From the NCBI GenBank assembly GCA_947525005.1, contig CANNUY010000009.1, positions 1-64,000 on the forward strand: 64,000 nucleotides of DNA. The letters run 5' to 3'. Positions 50,688-58,605 of this stretch are shown piece after piece. The translations under genes were made by a program, and so were the position numbers. This stretch comes from an uncultured Candidatus Melainabacteria bacterium (lineage in GTDB: Bacteria; Cyanobacteriota; Vampirovibrionia; Gastranaerophilales; Gastranaerophilaceae). Positions within the stretch are counted from its first letter, which is position 1. Each line of letters opens with the position of its first letter. A model generated the notes under the pieces. The model was not told the origin of the DNA. It did not search any database and saw only the letters and a program-made list of their open reading frames with translations.

Positions 50688-51543
50688 TAGAATTCTTTTG
50701 AACCTCAATAAATTTATTTTGTGGAATTACGTTTACTCTTCTAATTAGGCAAGCATATCCTGTTACCTTGTTAGAGTTTGCAGAAGAAAACATTATAGTT
50801 GAAATAGCATATTCATTTGTGTTATCAGAGTTTGCAACGAGCAATCTTTCAAGAGAGTAATCTGTTGAAAATTTTCTGAACACATCTTTTTGAGTTCTTT
50901 GTGGGTGAGAAATTCTTTCTGAACTAATAGAAGCGATTGCTTGAAGTCCTGTTGGAGGAGCAATATATAATTTAGCACTGTATTCGGTGTTAGCTAAAAC
51001 TTCGTGAGGCGCTTCCATGAACATAGCAACACATCTTGCATCGCCCCAACGCATGTTTATTTCTTCTGAAACGACATTTTCTGATGCTATTTGCCAAGAT
51101 TTACCAGCTCTTTTTAGGTAATATGTTATGTTTGAACAACTTTTTAAAGTTCCTTTTTGGTTGCTTTCGTTAAATACGTCTGCAGTTGATGTTTCTGTAA
51201 CATTTACTATTGCAAAATCCCCGTAGAAAGAGATAGTGTTAACTGTGTTGTGATATTTAATATCAGATTTTTCTTTCCATAAAGAATCTATAATATTTTT
51301 AGAAACTTCTAGGTTAAATCCATCATTGTTCGTATATTCAGGAGCATAAAGGTTGAAGAAAGCCTTCATGTTCTTTTTGTTAGCATAATAAACTTGATCT
51401 TGAAAGAATCTAATAACAGAATATTTGTTAGAGTAAGTAGGTTTAGAGTTATTAAATTTTTCACGAATAGGCAATTCATCTGCCAAAACAGAAGAAACTG
51501 TAAGTGTAATAATTGATAAAAATAATAATATAATCCTTTTCAT
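50668..51543 (-). CDS. Secreted NTF2-like (SnoaL-type) protein
   Basis: Signal peptide MKRIILLFLSIITLTVSSVLA, then an NTF2-like cone domain (about 45-160: FQDQVYYANKKNMKAFFNLY, FYGDFAIVNVTETST, YYLKRAGKSWQIASENVV). The remaining 130 residues are a second beta-rich part. Start at ATG 51543, where the signal peptide begins; longer frames add only a hydrophobic stretch. The promoter predicts a 1-nt leader. It overlaps lspA by 20 bp. The cargo or ligand is unknown. Confidence 0.78.
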   Translation of the reverse strand: MKRIILLFLSIITLTVSSVLADELPIREKFNNSKPTYSNKYSVIRFFQDQVYYANKKNMKAFFNLYAPEYTNNDGFNLEVSKNIIDSLWKEKSDIKYHNTVNTISFYGDFAIVNVTETSTADVFNESNQKGTLKSCSNITYYLKRAGKSWQIASENVVSEEINMRWGDARCVAMFMEAPHEVLANTEYSAKLYIAPPTGLQAIASISSERISHPQRTQKDVFRKFSTDYSLERLLVANSDNTNEYAISTIMFSSANSNKVTGYACLIRRVNVIPQNKFIEVQKNSNEKVKK

Positions 51544-51550
51544 AATCACT

Positions 51551-51578
51551 ATTATAGTATAAACGATAATAAATTCAA
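51551..51578 (-). promoter_or_regulatory. Promoter of the NTF2-like/lspA/rluD operon (predicted leaderless)
   Basis: Minus strand: TTGAAT (51578-51573), a 16-bp spacer, TATAAT (51556-51551), then seven bases to the ATG. The predicted leader is 1 nt. Confidence 0.6.
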
Positions 51579-51609
51579 ATAAGATAAAAAAATAAAAACA
51601 AAAAAAGAC

Positions 51610-51637
51610 TTGCAAAAGATGTTTTATATGATATTCT
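51610..51637 (+). promoter_or_regulatory. Promoter of tRNA-Arg
   Basis: TTGCAA (51610-51615), a 16-bp spacer with TGA before the -10 (extended), then TATTCT (51632-51637). The start would be about 6 nt before the tRNA. Confidence 0.6.
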
Positions 51638-51649
51638 ATAGATGTGGGT

Positions 51650-51723
<74 letters not shown>

Positions 51724-51727
51724 ATTT

Positions 51728-51760
51728 AAAAAAGACCGATTTTAAATCGGTCTTTTTTTT
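51728..51760 (+). terminator. Terminator of tRNA-Arg
   Basis: AAAGACCGATTT pairs with AAATCGGTCTTT, followed by eight T. It lies 5 bases after the tRNA. It may also end the convergent sigma/mTERF-like gene. Confidence 0.88.
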
Positions 51761-51790
51761 ATGAAGTGGATAGCGATGAGAACGCTATTT

Positions 51791-53746
51791 TTATTCATCT
51801 CCGATTTTGAATTTGAAAATGTTTTTACCTAGTAATTCGTTTGATAAATCTTCAGAAAAATGTATAAAATTTTCTGTTTCTGTGTGTTCAGGAAGTTTAA
51901 ATGTATACTCTATATTAGGGTTTGAACTTATGTTTTCCTTTACTGCTTCATATACATTTTTAGATGACGAGATTTTTGACTTGTTTTCTGATTTGATTAA
52001 ATATTTTAATATATTAGAATACAATACCTCATTTTTATACATCGGAACAGTATTCCCACTGAATTTTTCGTTCATAACTTTTGAATATAAATCGACTATT
52101 TCCATTTTTTGTTTTATAAGCGATGTTTTGTATATAAGCAGATTAGGTTGTTTTGTACAAAGAGCTATAATTGATTTTAAATCTGTTCGTTTTAAGCTCG
52201 CTAGTTCTCTAGCTTTTTCGTAAAGTGTATTAGGACTCGTATAAAAATATTGTGGACTCTTAAGACATAGTTTTATAGTAGCTTCTTCTGAAATGTTTAA
52301 TAACTTAGAAAGTTCTTTGACATTACTATATATAGTCTCAGGCTTTTGCACGAATAATTGTGGCTTTTTTTCATAGCTATTTTTGAGTGTCTCAAAATCG
52401 ATGTTTAAATTCTTTGTTCCTTCTAGTACATTGTTATAAATGGTTTCTGGCTTTTGATAAATTAAGTTGAGCTGTCTTTTTGCTAATGTAATGAATTTTT
52501 TATAATCAATGTTTAACAATTGGGCAGTCCGTTTCATGTTTGTTTCTAAATTTTTACTATCTCTAGAAAATAAATGAGGTTGTTTTTGAAAAATTTTTAA
52601 ACATTCACTTCTTGATATTGATAATATCTTTGAGAATTCTTCTATCTTTCTTTCTATATTTTCGTCTTTTGTATATAAAAGACTTGGACTGTTTTGAATG
52701 AGTTTTATAAATTCTGTATGTGAAATCTTGTATTTTTCTTTAAAGTTTTCTGCATTTTTACTTAATTTTTGTGGGGACATGTATAATAAAGAAGGTTGAT
52801 TTTGACATAATTTTATAAAATCTTCTTCTTTTAATTTTAATAATTTGCTAGAGTTTTGGATATTTTGTTTTATTCTATTTATATCAACTGATACTAATGT
52901 CGGATAGTTTGAAAAAATATGCACTATCTTTTCGTTAGGGAGTCCTAATAGCTTGCTGTATTCATTGATAACAGTTATTATTTTGTCTGTAGATATTGAT
53001 TTTGCTTGAGGAATTTTAATTATAAATTTTTCAATATCTTTATTTTTATCATCTAATTTGAAAGTTTCTTTAAGATCTCGTATTTTAGAGTTGATTTCTT
53101 CAGGTAAACAATCGTTTTCGTATTGGATTTTTTTTATAAATTTTGAAACGTGTTTGTGAACATTGTTAAGTGCAATATTCATTTCTTCTGAAATTTGTGT
53201 TTTTGTTTTTCCTTCTCTTAATTTTTCTAATACAAGTTTTTCTTGTTCTGTTAAAGAATCATTATCTGTAGTTGAATCAATTATTGTTTTTGCTTTCTCT
53301 TTTGATTCTGTGTCTATCTTAGAACTTATATCTTCTGTTATTACGTCTGAAAAACGAGTGTTCTTTTTAGTGCTGATGGTTCTATCTATACTTGCACGAC
53401 CAAATTCTGTTTTTAGCGAATCCTTCCCTTTTTTGAAACTATTAAGTTTGTTTAATATGAATTTAAGAGGATCTTTTTCTTTTATAGATTCTCTAATCCC
53501 TTCAAAAAAGTTTAAAAATAAATCTTGAATACAATCATCAGCAGAATGTGTGCTTTTTGCTATTAGTTTACCTTCTTTTTCTATTTTATTATTAAAGATA
53601 TCTAATAAATCAGCAGTTAAATGTTCTCTAGCTCTGTTATCAGAATAAGAATATTTTGATAAGATATCTTTAGCTTTAAGAGTTTCTTGCTTGTTTAATT
53701 TTATAGATTTAAAATTCGTAGAATTGTATCGTTCTTTTATATTCAT
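51791..53746 (-). CDS. Sigma-70-like region 2/4 protein fused to eight 36-residue mTERF-like repeats
   Basis: Three parts. Residues 1-20 carry the lineage motif STNFKSIKL. Residues about 39-84 look like sigma region 2 (HSADDCIQDLFLNFFEGI) and 164-208 like region 4, a helix-turn-helix (SLTEQEKLVLEKLREGKTKT, QISEEMNIALNNVHKHVSKF), as in ECF-type sigma factors. From 255 to 542 lie eight gap-free repeats of exactly 36 residues (for example 291-326, KLLKLKEEDFIKLCQNQPSL). Leu at 12-13, a helix at 19-25, Pro at position 28 and L-L/F after it fit the mTERF repeat. mTERF proteins are known to me from eukaryotic organelles, where they bind nucleic acid and act in transcription and translation. The C-terminus (543-651) is charged, without known domain. 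No ribosome site is visible. A DNA-binding, transcription-linked role is inferred. Confidence 0.8.
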   Translation of the reverse strand: MNIKERYNSTNFKSIKLNKQETLKAKDILSKYSYSDNRAREHLTADLLDIFNNKIEKEGKLIAKSTHSADDCIQDLFLNFFEGIRESIKEKDPLKFILNKLNSFKKGKDSLKTEFGRASIDRTISTKKNTRFSDVITEDISSKIDTESKEKAKTIIDSTTDNDSLTEQEKLVLEKLREGKTKTQISEEMNIALNNVHKHVSKFIKKIQYENDCLPEEINSKIRDLKETFKLDDKNKDIEKFIIKIPQAKSISTDKIITVINEYSKLLGLPNEKIVHIFSNYPTLVSVDINRIKQNIQNSSKLLKLKEEDFIKLCQNQPSLLYMSPQKLSKNAENFKEKYKISHTEFIKLIQNSPSLLYTKDENIERKIEEFSKILSISRSECLKIFQKQPHLFSRDSKNLETNMKRTAQLLNIDYKKFITLAKRQLNLIYQKPETIYNNVLEGTKNLNIDFETLKNSYEKKPQLFVQKPETIYSNVKELSKLLNISEEATIKLCLKSPQYFYTSPNTLYEKARELASLKRTDLKSIIALCTKQPNLLIYKTSLIKQKMEIVDLYSKVMNEKFSGNTVPMYKNEVLYSNILKYLIKSENKSKISSSKNVYEAVKENISSNPNIEYTFKLPEHTETENFIHFSEDLSNELLGKNIFKFKIGDE

Positions 53747-53900
53747 TTTATATTATTTAAAATTAGTTGTTGAATGTTTTCATAATGTTTTTTATAGAAT
53801 GTCTGTAAATAAATAATTTTGCGTTTTTTAATATAATGAGAAAATTTATTTCTTTTTATAGGCTCTTTGTTTTATGTTCTAATATCTTTTAGAAGGAATT

Positions 53901-54644
53901 ATGTATCAAAATTGTTTTGCTCAAAATGATGAATATAAAGCAAAGATTAATAGTCTAAGACCATTATCTATAGATGCTTTAAAACAATTAAAAGAATATT
54001 ATAAAATTGGTTTAACATACTCTTCAAATGCATTAGAAGGTAATACTCTTACTTTAGTGGAAACAAAAGTTGTATTAGAAGATGGGATAACAATTGGCGG
54101 AAAATCTCTTAAAGATCATTATGAAGCAGTTGGGCATGCGAAAGCTTTTGATAAAATTATCGAATTAGCAAATAATAAAACATTTACAGAAGAGAATATA
54201 AAACTATTACATAGACTGTTTTATGAAAAAATAGATAGTGAAAAAGCAGGAAAATATAGAACTTCACAAGCTATCATTACAGGTTCTTCTGTTGAATTAC
54301 CAAAACCAGAAGTATTAGATGAAAAAATGAGAGAATTCCTTTCTCAATTACCGAAGTTAAAAGCTGAATTACACCCAGTTGAATATGCAGCTATGGTGCA
54401 TATAATTTTTGTAAACATTCATCCTTTTACTGATGGTAATGGAAGAGTTGCTCGATTATTAATGAATTTAGCATTGTTACAAAGTGGTTATAATATTGTT
54501 GTAATCCCACCTGTAGTTAGAACTGATTATATTTCGGCTTTGCAAGAAACGAATAATGGTAATAATACAGATTTTATTAACTTTATTTTAGAAATGGTTT
54601 TAAAGTCACAAAAAGAATATTTGAAAATTATTAGCAGATTTTAA
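53901..54644 (+). CDS. Fic family protein (probable AMP transferase)
   Basis: Fic domain with the complete signature HPFTDGNGRVARL (about 174-186), whose His is catalytic. Near the N-terminus the inhibitory helix motif is YSSNALEGNTLT (S-x3-E-G), which in class II Fic proteins blocks ATP binding until relieved. Length 247 residues. Fic proteins add AMP or other nucleotides to target proteins; some act inside the cell, others as toxins or secreted effectors. AGAAGGA precedes the ATG. The next gene encodes an ADP-ribosyltransferase-like protein, 41 bp away. Confidence 0.9.
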   Translation: MYQNCFAQNDEYKAKINSLRPLSIDALKQLKEYYKIGLTYSSNALEGNTLTLVETKVVLEDGITIGGKSLKDHYEAVGHAKAFDKIIELANNKTFTEENIKLLHRLFYEKIDSEKAGKYRTSQAIITGSSVELPKPEVLDEKMREFLSQLPKLKAELHPVEYAAMVHIIFVNIHPFTDGNGRVARLLMNLALLQSGYNIVVIPPVVRTDYISALQETNNGNNTDFINFILEMVLKSQKEYLKIISRF

Positions 54645-54685
54645 TGCTTTTTAGCAAATATATTTTTTAGTTGTTTTATTTAAAT

Positions 54686-55321
54686 ATGAATTTTTCTGGT
54701 ATCAAAAGTAATCAAGAATTGTTTTGTCATAAATATTGGAAACGTGTGCTTTCTGAAGATAATGCTGAAGTCTCTCAATTGAGCAAAAGTATGAGTATAC
54801 ACGGTGTAAATGAGTACTTAATTGGCGGTTACAAACCAATGGGAAAAGAGAGTGTTCAAAGTTGTATTGCAACTACAGATAAAGAGTTTAAATTATATAA
54901 AAAGACTGATAAAAAGATTGTTCTTTATAGAGGAATTGAGGGGCCAGAAATTTTTAAAAATTCATTTATGAATAAGTTGCTAGAAAAATGTAAAAACCTT
55001 AAAAAAGGTGATATTTTACGTATGCCAGAATATGCTTATGCAACAAATGAAAAAGAGTATGCACTTGGTTACACCTCTGATAATGGTATTTTATATGAAA
55101 TATCTGTTCCAAAAGGTTCGAGAATTGCAACTGACTGGTATTTTAATTTTCCAAGAGGATCAATGTTTTTGTGTACACAAAATAAAGTAGTAAATGAAGA
55201 ATCAAAGAAATATAATCATATAAAGTTGAATTATTTACCAGAAAGACCATATCCTAATAAAAAAGAAAGCAATAATTCAATATTAGATAAAGTTAAAACC
55301 TTTTTTAACAAAAATAAATAA
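54686..55321 (+). CDS. ADP-ribosyltransferase-like protein
   Basis: Residues about 78-175 have the order of an ADP-ribosyltransferase exoenzyme domain: IVLYRGIEG (the Arg of R-S-E), YAYATNEKEYALGYT, ILYEISVPKGSRIA and FNFPRGSMFLC. The E-x-E before the PRGS loop, catalytic in active enzymes, reads DWY here, so the enzyme may be inactive or altered. Start at ATG 54686 (MNFSGIKSNQ, similar to the N-terminal NFK motif of neighbours); a TTG 15 bases upstream is less likely. About 211 residues. Probably cotranscribed with the Fic gene. Confidence 0.72.
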   Translation: MNFSGIKSNQELFCHKYWKRVLSEDNAEVSQLSKSMSIHGVNEYLIGGYKPMGKESVQSCIATTDKEFKLYKKTDKKIVLYRGIEGPEIFKNSFMNKLLEKCKNLKKGDILRMPEYAYATNEKEYALGYTSDNGILYEISVPKGSRIATDWYFNFPRGSMFLCTQNKVVNEESKKYNHIKLNYLPERPYPNKKESNNSILDKVKTFFNKNK

Positions 55322-55365
55322 AAGAAGGAGATTTTAATGTTTTTCTTCTTTTTATTCTTGTTTTT

Positions 55366-55599
55366 TTAATCTGTTTTGAATGCTTTTTGATAAACATCAT
55401 TTTGAATTGGTAAGTGGGTTACATATCCTATAGGAATAGTGTTATTTGTCACATCTATTATTCTTTTTGCGCCAGTTTCGCCAAAGGCTTCGCAGAGTTC
55501 TATGCAATCAACTCCATCTTTTTGTAGCTTAACTGCAACCTCAATGGCTTCATCTAAATTGTTAAAATTATTTCCTGAAATTCCAAAATTCAGGTTCAA
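55366..55599 (-). CDS. DUF6506-like small protein
   Basis: 77 residues with IELCEAFGETGAKRIIDVTN and IPIGYVTHLP, a pattern I associate with the DUF6506 family of unknown function. The start is uncertain: the frame opens at TTG 55599 inside the end of trkH (32-bp overlap), with no good ribosome site, and the first residues MNLNFGISG fit the family. A translationally coupled start is assumed. Confidence 0.6.
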   Translation of the reverse strand: MNLNFGISGNNFNNLDEAIEVAVKLQKDGVDCIELCEAFGETGAKRIIDVTNNTIPIGYVTHLPIQNDVYQKAFKTD

Positions 55600-57031
55600 G
55601 CATTACTAAAAATGGGATAAGTTCTAATCTGCCTACATACATATCTAATATCAAAACAATCTTTGATAAAGGGTGAAGTGATTCATAGCTACCCATTGGT
55701 CCAACAATAGAACCGAAGGCTGGACCAATATTCCCAATCGATGCTATACTGCTTGTTATTCCAACTACAACATTATGTTCATGGATTGATACTATAATTA
55801 CTGAAAGAGCAACTATTGTCATATAAAAACAAATGAACATAACTGTTTGAGAAAGTATTTCTTTTGTTATAACTGTATTATCAAGTTTTATGTTTATAAC
55901 AGCGTTAGGGTGTAATATCTTTTTTACCTCGTTTTTCATAATCTTAAAAATCAATACCCATCTGGCAATTTTTATACCACCACTTGCAGAACTTGCACAA
56001 CCACCTGTGAACATAGTAATAAATAATATTGTTTTTGTTGTGAAATCCCAACTGTTATAATCTGCACTTGTACTACCTGTTGATGTCATAAGTGATGCAA
56101 CTTGGTACATAGAATGAGTTATAGAATCAAAAATATTGTACTTGTCGTTTAAAAATAAAGAGCAAGCAACTAAAAAAGATATTGAGAGGAAAATCCCTAA
56201 ATAAACTCTGAATTCTTCACTTTTAAAGAATATTCTTAAATCATGTTTTATATAAGCTTTGTATTGTAAGTTGAAGTTCGTTCCTGCTAAAAACATAAAG
56301 ATTGTTATAATCCAAGTTATATAATTTGAATGATAGCCTTCTGTGCTTTGAGGATTTGTTGAAAATCCACCTGCTGAAATTGTTGATAAACTATTACAAA
56401 AAGCATCGAATAAAGGCATCCCTGCAACAGTTAAGCAAATGACTTGTAATGCAGTTAGTACTATATAAACCTTCCATAACGCAGAAGCAGTGTTTCTGAT
56501 TCGAGGAGTGAATTTATCTTCGGTTGGACCTGGAGATTCTGCAAAAAACATTTGTCTGCCTGCAACAGCAAATTGTGGAAGAATTGCAATAAACAAGATT
56601 ATAATTCCCATTCCTCCTAACCACTGTATAAGTGATCTCCAAAAGAAAATTGAATGTGGATAATCAAACCCTGTACAGATACTTCCACCTGTGGTTGTTA
56701 TTCCTGATGCTGATTCAAACAATGCATCAAGTATATTCATTCCATAAAACATAAATGGCAAGGCTGAAATTATTCCACCAACTAACCAAGAGGTTGTTAC
56801 AATAAACAAACCCTCTGATTTTTTGATATCATTCATGTTTTCTATCTTTTCATTTTTTAAAAAACATTTTAAGATAAGGCTTAATAAAAACGCAATTACT
56901 GCACTAGCAACAAAAGGTATAGCTGAATTGTATTCCTTGTAGTAAATTGAAAATACACAAGGTAACAACATTATAAACCCAATGTGTCTTAGAATTATTT
57001 CAAATGCGTATGTAAGATATTTTAATCTCAT
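55568..57031 (-). CDS. trkH: TrkH potassium transporter, membrane subunit
   Basis: Potassium channel-like subunit with four MPM repeats and about ten hydrophobic helices in 487 residues. Filter-type segments: SASGITTTGGSICTGFDYP, LSTISAGGFSTNP, MTSTGSTSADYNSWD and SIASIGNIGPAFG. It works with TrkA, whose gene lies upstream with a 4-bp overlap. Confidence 0.92.
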   Translation of the reverse strand: MRLKYLTYAFEIILRHIGFIMLLPCVFSIYYKEYNSAIPFVASAVIAFLLSLILKCFLKNEKIENMNDIKKSEGLFIVTTSWLVGGIISALPFMFYGMNILDALFESASGITTTGGSICTGFDYPHSIFFWRSLIQWLGGMGIIILFIAILPQFAVAGRQMFFAESPGPTEDKFTPRIRNTASALWKVYIVLTALQVICLTVAGMPLFDAFCNSLSTISAGGFSTNPQSTEGYHSNYITWIITIFMFLAGTNFNLQYKAYIKHDLRIFFKSEEFRVYLGIFLSISFLVACSLFLNDKYNIFDSITHSMYQVASLMTSTGSTSADYNSWDFTTKTILFITMFTGGCASSASGGIKIARWVLIFKIMKNEVKKILHPNAVINIKLDNTVITKEILSQTVMFICFYMTIVALSVIIVSIHEHNVVVGITSSIASIGNIGPAFGSIVGPMGSYESLHPLSKIVLILDMYVGRLELIPFLVMLEPEFWNFRK

Positions 57032-58371
57032 TGTCCAGCCTTAAAGAATTCTTTTATTATAGGTGAGTTTTCACTTGTTGTAAAAATTGTTAAATTATCG
57101 TTTCTTTTTATGAACGTATCACCTTTTGGAATAATAACTTTGTTTCTTCTTTGAATAATACTTATAATTGCTTTTGCAGGTAATCTCAAGTCTTTAAGCA
57201 TAATATCTTCAAAGCTTTCAGGTGTTTTTAGTTCTAAAATCTCGCCTTGACCTTGTTCAACAGTAGCAACGATATCAACATTTGTTTCTGAAATATTATT
57301 TTTTACTTCATTTAAAGCTGCATTTTTTGTTGATACAGCTATATCTATTCCTACTTTTTCAAATAAAGACATGTTTGCGTTTTTGGTTACTCTTGCAATA
57401 ACTCTTTTTACTCCCAGTTGTTTTGCTAATAAAGAACATAAAAGATTCTTTTCGTCATTATTAGTAACACTAACTACAACATCACTGTCAAATATTTCTT
57501 CTTCATTTAATAGACTTAAATCAGTACCGTCACCGTTTATTATAAGTGTGTTACTTAAGTCTTCTGAAATTTTTTCACAGCGAGCATAATTTTTTTCGAT
57601 AATTTTAACTTTTAATCTCGCATCTTCAAGGTTTTCGGCAAGCATTTTTCCTACATTACCACCACCGATAATTGTAATTGTTTTCGTAACACCTTTTTCG
57701 TGGAAAAATCTACCTGCCAACTTATCTAACGATTTAGATGAACCCATGAAAATGACTTTGTCATTACTTTCAAGAACAGTGTTCCCTGTTGGGATAGAAA
57801 CAATTCCATCTCTTGTTATCCCAACAATAAGTGTATCTTTCGGAAATTCGCAATCTCTAATCCTTTTATCTACAAGGATTGAATTCTCTTTTATTCTGTA
57901 TTCTAATAATCTTGCTTTGTCATTTGCAAAGTTTTCAACATCAATCGCTTCTGATACTGTAATAATCCTAAATATATCTTGGGTTAAAAGTTCTTCTGGC
58001 CAAATTATTTCGTCAATATAGATATCACAAGGATAATCACCGTCTTTAGAAAGTCCAAGAGAAGACTTATATTCCTCTTTGCTAACGAAACAAATCGTTT
58101 TTATGCCTGAAATCCTTTTTGCTGTAAGGCAAGAAACTATATTTACTTCGTCAAAATCTGAACAGGCTAAAAATAAATCTGCATCATGAATTTCTGCCTT
58201 TTCTAAAACATTGATATTAGAGGCATTCCCACTAATGAAACTAATATCAAGTTTGTTTATATTATTAGAAAAATTTTCTTCTTTATCTATGATTGTGATG
58301 TCGTGGTCTTCAAAAAAGTTTGTCGCTATAAGACATCCTAATTCTGTTGCACCAAATATAATTATTTTCAT
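57028..58371 (-). CDS. trkA: TrkA potassium transport regulator (two RCK domains)
   Basis: NAD(H)-binding ring subunit that gates TrkH. Two Rossmann parts: MKIIIFGATELGCLIATNFF (residues 1-20) and TITIIGGGNVGKMLAENLED (near 231), each followed by an RCK-C domain. Length 447 residues, normal. It starts the trkA-trkH operon. A perfect TTGACA-N17-TATATT promoter ends seven bases before the ATG. Confidence 0.93.
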   Translation of the reverse strand: MKIIIFGATELGCLIATNFFEDHDITIIDKEENFSNNINKLDISFISGNASNINVLEKAEIHDADLFLACSDFDEVNIVSCLTAKRISGIKTICFVSKEEYKSSLGLSKDGDYPCDIYIDEIIWPEELLTQDIFRIITVSEAIDVENFANDKARLLEYRIKENSILVDKRIRDCEFPKDTLIVGITRDGIVSIPTGNTVLESNDKVIFMGSSKSLDKLAGRFFHEKGVTKTITIIGGGNVGKMLAENLEDARLKVKIIEKNYARCEKISEDLSNTLIINGDGTDLSLLNEEEIFDSDVVVSVTNNDEKNLLCSLLAKQLGVKRVIARVTKNANMSLFEKVGIDIAVSTKNAALNEVKNNISETNVDIVATVEQGQGEILELKTPESFEDIMLKDLRLPAKAIISIIQRRNKVIIPKGDTFIKRNDNLTIFTTSENSPIIKEFFKAGQ

Positions 58372-58378
58372 GACATTG

Positions 58379-58407
58379 AATATACGTCAAATCAAAATTG
58401 ATGTCAA
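58379..58407 (-). promoter_or_regulatory. Promoter of trkA-trkH (predicted leaderless)
   Basis: Minus strand: TTGACA (58407-58402), a 17-bp spacer, TATATT (58384-58379), seven bases, ATG. +1 would be one base before the start codon. A run of seven G (58414-58420) lies just upstream of the -35. The rest of 58421-58605 is AT-rich DNA before nifJ; I see no firm promoter in it. Confidence 0.75.
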
Positions 58408-58605
58408 ATATGTGGGGGGGTATTAAAAGACGCTTATATTAATAACGGTTATTTTGAATTTGATTTGGAATTTTGGAGTATGTAATTGATAAATTTTTAT
58501 CCTGTCAATTAATCCACCTTAATAATAGTACAATTTATCTTGTATTTGATAATTATTAGTGATAATCTTTGAGTAACAGGAAAAATTTTATCGGAGGAGT
58601 TTTAT

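Noticed and set aside
52663..52880. Repeats of the 51791 protein as ordinary TPR or PPR
   Set aside because: The 36-residue period fits PPR-like lengths loosely, but the conserved Pro at position 28 followed by x-L-L and the leucine pattern fit mTERF better; TPR and PPR key residues are absent.
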